NCBI GenBank assembly: GCA_017302755.1
Contig: JAFLCR010000056.1
Span: forward strand, 1-11,689
Length of the DNA stretch: 11,689 nt
Direction of reading: 5' to 3'
From: Alphaproteobacteria bacterium
Lineage (GTDB): Bacteria; Pseudomonadota; Alphaproteobacteria; Rickettsiales; JAFLCR01
How positions within the stretch are numbered: the stretch's first letter is position 1; every line of letters starts with the position of its first letter. The position numbers and the translations under genes were made by a program. Below the pieces are notes generated by a model. It was given only the letters and a program-made list of their open reading frames with translations. It searched no databases and had not been told where the DNA came from. Below are positions 6,497 to 11,689 of this stretch, one piece after another.

Positions 6497-6847
6497 ATGT
6501 CCCAAACATTCCTGAACAACGCTGTTTATATCATTACGCCCGACACATTCGTTGCCGGAACCCCGCAGATGCAAATGGTTCTTCTGGAGTCTCGGGAAGC
6601 CCAGCAAGCCGCAAGCATTTACCTTGCGGGACAGAATGTCGTGCATTGCTGTGCCATGGTGGACGGTAGGCATGCGATTGGTGTGGAAGGCGGCTATTTT
6701 AGCTTGAAGCGTGGTGGCGATATAGTGAAGCAAAACCTAGGGCGCTTTGTAGATATTGTGACGGGGTGGAACATTCCCTCGGAAATGAATCTGTGCGGAG
6801 CTACTTTCCGCCAGGATCACGGGCGTTCCCTCGTTCTAGGCAGCTGA
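6497..6847 (+). CDS. Hypothetical protein, 116 residues, lower GC than its neighbours
   Basis: I do not recognise this protein. The frame runs from ATG 6497, with a weak GGA 6 nt upstream, to TGA 6845-6847. The product is a soluble-looking alpha/beta type with no signal peptide or membrane segment. It has a Cys-Cys pair (HCCAMVDGRHAIGVEGGY, about 51-68) and a third cysteine near residue 100. Its DNA is near 54% GC by a line count and uses A/T-ending codons (GTT, TAT, ATT, CTT) more than the flanking genes. It interrupts a minus-strand run, lying divergent from hisG and convergent with murA (3-bp gap between stops). The opposite strand also has an open frame (6305-6733), which looks less protein-like. 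It could be a recent acquisition or a poorly conserved lineage gene. Expression is unproven. Confidence 0.55.
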   Translation: MSQTFLNNAVYIITPDTFVAGTPQMQMVLLESREAQQAASIYLAGQNVVHCCAMVDGRHAIGVEGGYFSLKRGGDIVKQNLGRFVDIVTGWNIPSEMNLCGATFRQDHGRSLVLGS

Positions 6848-6855
6848 ACTTCAGC
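6843..6855. other. Tail-to-tail stop codons inside a small palindrome
   Basis: The stops of the plus-strand orphan ORF (TGA 6845-6847) and of murA (complement of 6851-6853) lie in the two arms of GCTGAA-C-TTCAGC. The stem is too short, and has no T-run, to act as an intrinsic terminator. Opposing transcripts therefore probably overlap here. Confidence 0.4.
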
Positions 6856-8134
6856 CGATCCGCTCGATCCTGGCGCCGCAGGCGGCCAGCTTCTCCTCGA
6901 TGCGTTCATAGCCCCGGTCAAGGTGATAGACGCGGTTGACGACCGTTTCCCCCTGCGCGGCCAGCGCGGCCAGCACCAGAGAGCTTGAAGCCCTGAGGTC
7001 GGTAGCCATCACCTGCGCACCTTTCAGTGCCGGCACGCCGCGCACCATCGCCGAAGAGCCGTGCACGGTGACGTTCGCGCCCATGCGAGCCAGTTCCGGC
7101 ACGTGCATGAAGCGGTTTTCGAAGATGGTTTCGGTAATCATAGACGCGCCGTCGGCGACGGCCATCAGCGTCATGAACTGAGCCTGCATGTCGGTGGGAA
7201 AGCCCGGGAATACCTGGGTCATCACGTCCACGCCGTGCATCAGCCCGTTCTCGCGCCGCACGCGAAGCCCGCGCTCGGTGGGGATGAACAATACGCCTGA
7301 CTCCCCGAATTTCTCGATCACCGACTGCATCAGCTCAGCCGAAACGCCCAGCAGCTCGAGGTCGCCGTTGGTGATGGCCGCTGCTGCCGCGTAGGTGCCC
7401 GCCTCGATACGGTCCGCAACCACGTCATGCGTGGCGCCGTGAAGCCGGGAGACACCGGTGATTTTCAGCCGGTCGCTGCCCAGGCCCTCGATCTTTGCGC
7501 CCATCGCGATCAGGCAGCGGGCGAGATCGGTCACTTCCGGCTCGCGGGCGGCATTGCCCAGGATGGTCTCTCCGTCGGCAAGGCTTGCGGCCATGAGCAG
7601 GTTCTCGGTCGCGCCCACGGAAACCTTGTCGAACTGGATCTCCGCGCCCTTGAGCCTGCCGCCGGGCACATGCGCATCCATGTAGCCTTCCTTGAGCTCG
7701 ATCACCGCCCCCATCTGCTCCAGCGCCTTGAGGTGCAGGTCAATGGGGCGCGGGCCGATGGCGCAGCCTCCAGGCAGCGACACTCTCGCCTTGCCTTCGC
7801 GGGCGAGCAGGGGGCCGAGTACCAGCACCGAGGCGCGCATCTTGCGCACCAGATCGTACTCGGCGGTGACGCTGAGCAGCCGCTTTGCATGCAGCGTCAG
7901 TGAGCGGTTCTCCTGATAATCCCTGCGGTTGGTGTGCAGCGAAAGCTCGCAGCCGAGCGTGGCGAGCAGGTTGGCCAGCGTGATGATGTCCGCCAGATAG
8001 GGCAAGCGGTTCAAGACCAGCTTTTCGTCGGTGAGCAGGGCGGCGGTCATGAGGGGGAGGGCGGCGTTCTTGGCTCCGCTGATCTCCACCGCGCCGCGCA
8101 GGGGCACCCCGCCGATGATGCGTATTTTATCCAT
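6851..8134 (-). CDS. murA: UDP-N-acetylglucosamine 1-carboxyvinyltransferase
   Basis: A 427-residue cytoplasmic enzyme that transfers enolpyruvate from PEP to UDP-GlcNAc, the first committed step of peptidoglycan synthesis. The length fits the family. Key residues are K22-N23 (SGAKNA), C124 in PGGCAIGPRPIDLHL (the cysteine alkylated by fosfomycin in this family), D315 in FPTDMQAQF, R381 in DLRASSSLVLA and R407 in HLDRGYERIEEKL. The cysteine is kept rather than changed to aspartate, so the native enzyme would be expected to bind fosfomycin. The ATG at 8134 is chosen because MDKIRIIGG matches family N-termini and AAGGG lies just upstream; an upstream in-frame ATG at 8203 adds 23 atypical residues. 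It ends 3 bp from a convergent ORF. The promoter must lie in the 8135-8335 divergent region. Confidence 0.97.
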   Translation of the reverse strand: MDKIRIIGGVPLRGAVEISGAKNAALPLMTAALLTDEKLVLNRLPYLADIITLANLLATLGCELSLHTNRRDYQENRSLTLHAKRLLSVTAEYDLVRKMRASVLVLGPLLAREGKARVSLPGGCAIGPRPIDLHLKALEQMGAVIELKEGYMDAHVPGGRLKGAEIQFDKVSVGATENLLMAASLADGETILGNAAREPEVTDLARCLIAMGAKIEGLGSDRLKITGVSRLHGATHDVVADRIEAGTYAAAAAITNGDLELLGVSAELMQSVIEKFGESGVLFIPTERGLRVRRENGLMHGVDVMTQVFPGFPTDMQAQFMTLMAVADGASMITETIFENRFMHVPELARMGANVTVHGSSAMVRGVPALKGAQVMATDLRASSSLVLAALAAQGETVVNRVYHLDRGYERIEEKLAACGARIERIG

Positions 8135-8170
8135 ACCGCCCTTATAACCATAGCTACCGCCTTCGTAAAA

Positions 8171-8189
8171 CGGGGATTTCGCTTCCCCG
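8171..8189 (-). other. Weak terminator-like hairpin in the murA leader
   Basis: On the minus strand CGGGGA and TCCCCG form a 6-bp stem with a 7-nt loop, followed by TTTT. It lies 37 bp upstream of the murA start. The stem is GC-rich but the T-run is short. It may be a weak attenuator in the murA 5' leader, the terminator of an antisense transcript, or chance. Confidence 0.25.
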
Positions 8190-8196
8190 GAACAAT

Positions 8197-8225
8197 TTGC
8201 CAACCGCTTGGGGGCGCGTTAGATA
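8197..8225 (+). promoter_or_regulatory. Candidate sigma70-type promoter for the sugar dehydratase gene
   Basis: TTGCCA (8197-8202) is a five-of-six match to a -35 box. Seventeen bp further, TAGATA (8220-8225) is a poor -10. Transcription would start around 8232, inside the inverted repeat at 8225-8253, which would then act as an operator or as the 5' end of the transcript. This is tentative. Confidence 0.25.
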
Positions 8226-8253
8226 TACCGCCTGATGTTTTATCAGGCGGTAT
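8225..8253. repeat. Perfect 12-bp inverted repeat between murA and the dehydratase gene
   Basis: The arms ATACCGCCTGAT (8225-8236) and ATCAGGCGGTAT (8242-8253) are exact reverse complements around a GTTTT loop. There is no T-run on either side, so it is not a normal intrinsic terminator. It sits in the divergent promoter region and could be a regulator binding site, an RNA hairpin in a leader, or a small dispersed palindromic element. Confidence 0.75.
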
Positions 8254-8335
8254 GGACGAGCAGGGCGAGGACTAGCGACCAAGCGGGAGCGCAGCCCCAG
8301 CGGCGCATGAGCAAAACGAAACCGGTGAAGAGCGG

Positions 8336-10224
8336 ATGATTTCCAGCAAGACCAAAAACCACATCGCTGCCGTCCATGACGTGATCATGGCGGGCGTGGC
8401 GTTTCTGCTCGCGCTATACCTGCGCCTCGGCGACGCTATATGGTATCTAGGCTGGGGCTACGTCGCCTACGCGACGGTCCTGTTCATGATCATCTGCGGC
8501 ACGGTGTTTTCGCTGATGCGGCTGTACCGCGGCATGTGGCGCTACGCCTCGATGCAGGATCTGCTCACCATCGGCAAGGCGACAAGCCTTGCCGTGCTGC
8601 TCTACCTGCCGACGCTCTTTCTTTTCACCCGCCTGGAGGGCATGCCCCGCTCGGTGCTGGTGATTGTCTGGCTGCTGCTGCTGATTCTGCTCGGCGGCCC
8701 GCGCTTTCTCTACCGCCTGGTAAAGGATGGCCGCGTCGGCTGGGACATGCGCGCCCTGCCTCAGATGCGCATCCCCGTGTTGTTGGTGGGCACCGAAGAC
8801 GAAGCGGCGCTTTACGTGCGCGAAACCCAGAAGCGCGACGATGGCGGCGAGTATACGGTCGTCGGCCTGCTCGACCAGAACAGCCGTCAGGTGGGCCGCA
8901 CCCTGCTTGGCGTGCGCGTGCTCGGCGCGGTGAGCAGCCTCAACAGCATCGTGGAAAAGCTGGAGCGGCGCGACGGCATTCGCGTGCGCAAAATCATCGT
9001 TGCCGACCGCGATCTTAAAGGCGCGCCGCTGCGCCAGCTGGTGGAGATCGCCGAAGGGCTGGGCCTTTCCGTGGCGCGCCTTCCCAGCCTGCAGGATCTG
9101 CAGCAGGCTGAAGGCGCGAAACTTGAGGCTCGCCCCATCGCCATCGAAGACCTGCTTGGCCGTGCGCAGAATGCGCTGGATAAGGAAGCCATGCGCGTCC
9201 TTGTTGCCGGCAGACGCGTGCTGGTGACCGGCGCTGGCGGCACGATAGGCTCGGAGCTGGTGCGCCAGATTGCCGGTCTGGCGCCCAAGGCACTTACTCT
9301 GCTAGAGCTTTCCGAACACAACCTTTATCTGATTGATCATGAGATCGCCGCCAGTTTTCCCGTGCTCCCCCGCAGCAGCGTGCTTGCCGACATCCGCGAC
9401 AAGGAGCACCTGACCCGCATATTCACACAGGCGAGGCCGGAGCTGGTGTTCCATGCGGCGGCGGTGAAGCATGTTCCGCTTTCCGAAGCCAATCCGGACG
9501 CGGCGGTGACGACCAATGTTTTCGGCACGCGCAACGTTGCCGAATGCGCGGCTGCCGCCGGGTGTGAGGCGATGGTGCTCATCTCCACCGACAAGGCCGT
9601 GAACCCGCTGAACGTCATGGGCGCGACCAAGCGTGTCGCCGAAATGGTCTGCCAGGCGACGGCGATGGAAAGCAAGACGCGCTTCATCACCGTCCGCTTT
9701 GGCAACGTGCTAGGCTCAAGCGGCTCGGTGGTGCCGTTGTTTCAGAAACAGCTGGCTGCCGGCGGGCCGATCACCATCACCCATCCCGATATGGTGCGCT
9801 ATTTCATGACCGTGCGCGAAGCCGTGGAGCTGGTGCTGACCGCCGCCGCCGCGGGATGTCGCGAGTTTCCGGAAGCCGAGCACCGCGACGGCTCATCTTC
9901 GTGCTCGACATGGGCGAGCCGGTGCGCATCCGCGACCTGGCCGAACAGATGATCCGCCTGGCCGGCTTCAAGCCGGGTGAGGACATCCAAATCGTCACCA
10001 CCGGCCTCAGGCCGGGGGAGAAACTCTTTGAAGAATTGTTTTATTTCAATGAAGCGCCCGTCAAAACAAAGCATGAGCGCATCCTGCTTGCCAAGCCGCG
10101 GGCCGTGGACGTCAGAGCCTTGCGCAACAAGCTGCAATCCCTTAAGGCCATAGCCGAACACCGCGAGGCTTCCGGCCTCAGAACCGCATTGAAGGAGATC
10201 GCCCCCGAATACAAGGAGGCGTAG
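8336..10224 (+). pseudogene. Membrane nucleotide-sugar 4,6-dehydratase / polysaccharide biosynthesis protein (FlaA1/CapD/PglF family), frameshifted
   Basis: Enzymes of this family convert UDP-GlcNAc-type sugars to 4-keto-6-deoxy forms for capsule, O-antigen or glycan synthesis. Up to about four N-terminal membrane segments lie within residues 10-125, a Rossmann-like sensor domain follows (about 146-250), then the SDR domain with TGAGGTIG (298-305), HAAAVKHVPLSEANP (373-387) and STDKAVNPLNVMGATK (417-432). M428 and K432 replace the usual Tyr-x-x-x-Lys, as is typical of this family. After residue 517 (near 9887) the frame is lost: the open frame runs on to a TGA at 9950-9952, while the true C-terminus (LIFVLDMGEPVRIRDLAEQM onward) continues one frame back to TAG 10222-10224. 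One added base near 9887 restores EAEHRGRLIFVLDMGEP and about 629 residues, normal for the family. The catalytic core precedes the break. purH follows 8 bp later. Confidence 0.9.
9884..9892 (+). other. Single-base deletion point (frame 2 to frame 1)
   Basis: The bases read CGC GAC GGC in the upstream frame, giving Arg-Asp-Gly and then a non-homologous serine/cysteine-rich tail. Reading CGC GGA CGG, with one extra G, gives Arg-Gly-Arg and joins smoothly to LIFVLDMGEP. There is no slippery heptamer (X XXY YYZ) or long homopolymer here, so programmed frameshifting is unlikely. Confidence 0.85.
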
Positions 10225-10232
10225 ATAAAGAC

Positions 10233-11689
10233 ATGAGCAACGAGATTCGTCCCATCACCCGCGCCCTGCTGTCGGTGTCGGATAAAACCGGCATCGTGGA
10301 ATTCGCCAAGGCGCTGGCGGCCAAGGGGGTGGAAATTCTCTCCACCGGCGGCACGGCGAAACTGCTGGCGGATTCCGGCGTGAAGGTGAAGGAAGTCTCC
10401 GAGCATACCGGATTTCCCGAGATGCTCGACGGCCGCGTAAAGACGCTGCATCCCAAGATCCACGGCGGCATCCTGGGCATCCGCGAGAACAAAGAGCATG
10501 CTTCGGCGATGCAGGCGCACGGCATCGCGCCCATCGACCTGGTGGTGGTGAACCTCTACCCCTTCGAGCAGACCGTCGCCAAATGGAAGGGCGACGTGAG
10601 CGCCAAGGCTCAGGAAGACATCATCGAGAACATTGACATCGGCGGCCCCGCCATGATCCGCGCCGCGGCCAAGAACCATCACGACGTCGCGGTCGTGGTG
10701 GATGCGCAGGATTACGCTGCCGTCTTAGAAGAAGTGAGCGCGCATGGCGGCACGACTTTTTCCCTGCGCGAGCGCTTGGCTGGCATCGCTTATGCCCGCA
10801 CCGGCGCATATGATGCGGCGATCGGACAGTGGTTCGCGCGTGTGCAGAACGACGCGGCCCCGCGCCGTTTCGCGGTCGCGGGCGAGCTCAAGCAGACCTT
10901 GCGTTACGGCGAGAACCCGCACCAGCAGGCGGCGTTCTATGTGAACGATCCTTCGGCGAAAGGCTTGGCCACCGCCAAGCAGCTTCAGGGCAAGGAACTC
11001 AGCTACAACAACATCAACGACACCGACGCTGCCTGGGCGCTGGTCAGCGAGTTTGAAGAGACGGCGGTGGTGATCGTGAAGCATGCCAACCCCTGCGGCG
11101 TGGCGCTGGGCAAAACGCCGCTTGAAGCCTACCGCAAGGCGCATGCCTGCGATCCTGAAAGCGCGTTCGGCGGCATCGTGGCGCTCAACCGTTCGCTGGA
11201 TGCAGAGACCGCCAAGGCCATTGCCGAGATTTTTGTCGAAGTGGTGATTGCGCCCGAAGCCTCCGCCGAAGCCGAAGCCGTCTTCGCCGCGAAGAAGAAC
11301 CTCCGCCTCCTCGTCACCGGCGGCATGCCGCAGAAATCCGAAGCGCGTCCTATCATGAAGATCGTCTCCGGCGGATTCCTGCTTCAGGACGAGGATGTGC
11401 CGCTCTGGAGCGAATCAGAGCTTAAGACCGTCACCAAGAAATCGGTCGAAAAGGCGCTGATGCAGGATTTGCGCTTTGCGTTCACGGTAGCCAAGCATGT
11501 GAAATCCAACGCCATCGTCTTTGCGAAGGACGGGGCGAGCATCGGCATCGGCGCGGGCCAGATGAGCCGTGTCAACTCCGTGCGCATTGCGGGCTGGAAG
11601 GCGAAAGAGGCGGGGCTTTCCACGCAAGGCGCAGTACTTGCTTCAGATGCGTTCTTTCCGTTTCCGGATAATATTCAGTGGGCCAAGGA
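10233..11689 (+). CDS. purH: Bifunctional AICAR formyltransferase / IMP cyclohydrolase (3' end outside window)
   Basis: A cytoplasmic enzyme for the last two steps of purine synthesis: formylation of AICAR with 10-formyl-THF, then ring closure to IMP. The frame is open from ATG 10233 to the window end (485 codons; the family is about 520-530, so some 40 residues are missing). The N-terminal cyclohydrolase (MGS-like) domain shows LLSVSDKTGI (12-21), EILSTGGTAKLL (34-45), EMLDGRVKTLHPKIHGGIL (63-81) and VVVNLYPFEQT (about 104-114). The C-terminal transferase shows YGENPHQ (from 225), KHANPCG (283-289, with the catalytic Lys-His) and LASDAFFPFPDN near the edge. AAGGAGG at 10213-10219, within the last codons of the dehydratase gene, is the likely ribosome site, though 13 nt from the ATG is long. 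No closer alternative start exists. It is probably cotranscribed with the preceding gene. Confidence 0.97.
   Translation, partial: MSNEIRPITRALLSVSDKTGIVEFAKALAAKGVEILSTGGTAKLLADSGVKVKEVSEHTGFPEMLDGRVKTLHPKIHGGILGIRENKEHASAMQAHGIAPIDLVVVNLYPFEQTVAKWKGDVSAKAQEDIIENIDIGGPAMIRAAAKNHHDVAVVVDAQDYAAVLEEVSAHGGTTFSLRERLAGIAYARTGAYDAAIGQWFARVQNDAAPRRFAVAGELKQTLRYGENPHQQAAFYVNDPSAKGLATAKQLQGKELSYNNINDTDAAWALVSEFEETAVVIVKHANPCGVALGKTPLEAYRKAHACDPESAFGGIVALNRSLDAETAKAIAEIFVEVVIAPEASAEAEAVFAAKKNLRLLVTGGMPQKSEARPIMKIVSGGFLLQDEDVPLWSESELKTVTKKSVEKALMQDLRFAFTVAKHVKSNAIVFAKDGASIGIGAGQMSRVNSVRIAGWKAKEAGLSTQGAVLASDAFFPFPDNIQWAK

Noticed and set aside
6305..6733. Minus-strand frame opposite the orphan ORF, overlapping the hisG start
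   Set aside because: Its C-terminal part runs over hisG in another frame, and the residue pattern looks like a shadow. The plus-strand frame has a cleaner start and ends exactly at the murA boundary.
8171..8189. Strong intrinsic terminator upstream of murA
   Set aside because: The stem is only 6 bp and the T-run is four bases. I kept it only as a weak hairpin.
9884..9892. Programmed -1 ribosomal frameshift in the dehydratase gene
   Set aside because: There is no slippery heptamer, no strong downstream hairpin and no reason to expect recoding in this family.
9856..10224. A separate gene starting at ATG 9856 (MSRVSGSRAPRRL...)
   Set aside because: Its first 11 residues are out-of-frame readings of the dehydratase, and the rest is clearly that protein's missing C-terminus. 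It is a frameshift fragment, not a gene.

Overview
The window looks like a chromosomal segment of a Gram-negative bacterium, most likely an alphaproteobacterium. It has fairly high GC (about 60% by eye). It carries lspA followed directly by a short signal-peptide gene, and the order murA - hisG (short form) - hisD, which I recall from Rhodospirillales-like genomes. I see no phage, transposase, CRISPR array, tRNA or rRNA. The taxonomic call is an inference from gene order and protein style.

Left part (1-1461, minus strand): a compact run reading right to left, ribF (FAD/FMN synthesis) -> lspA (signal peptidase II) -> the first codons of a signal-peptide protein that runs off the edge. Both junctions overlap by 11 bp. 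The ileS gene that commonly lies between ribF and lspA is not there.

Middle (1498-4428, minus strand): one large gene for an 860-residue, cysteine-free, glycine/aspartate-rich RTX (calcium-binding nonapeptide repeat) protein with about 40 repeats in three blocks. It is probably exported by a type I system and could be a surface-layer protein or adhesin. A textbook intrinsic terminator follows it, and a 294-bp leader with a 20-bp imperfect palindrome precedes it. It is the main accessory element here, sitting between histidine and flavin genes.

Centre right (4429-8134): hisD and hisG (minus, 12 bp apart), then an unrecognised 116-residue ORF on the plus strand with lower GC than its neighbours, then murA (minus). 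The orphan ORF and murA end tail to tail 3 bp apart. HisG is the short form, so a HisZ partner must be encoded elsewhere.

Right part (8336-11689, plus strand): a 200-bp divergent intergenic region with a perfect 12-bp inverted repeat, then a membrane-bound FlaA1/CapD/PglF-type nucleotide-sugar 4,6-dehydratase gene, then purH 8 bp later, cut by the window end. The dehydratase gene is broken by a single missing base near 9887, late in the gene. Restoring one base gives a full-length protein of about 629 residues. This is either a sequencing error or a recent mutation.

Most of the window is ordinary housekeeping. I did not find a convincing new multi-gene system. The best leads are the RTX protein and its leader, the orphan ORF, and the frameshift in the surface-sugar gene.
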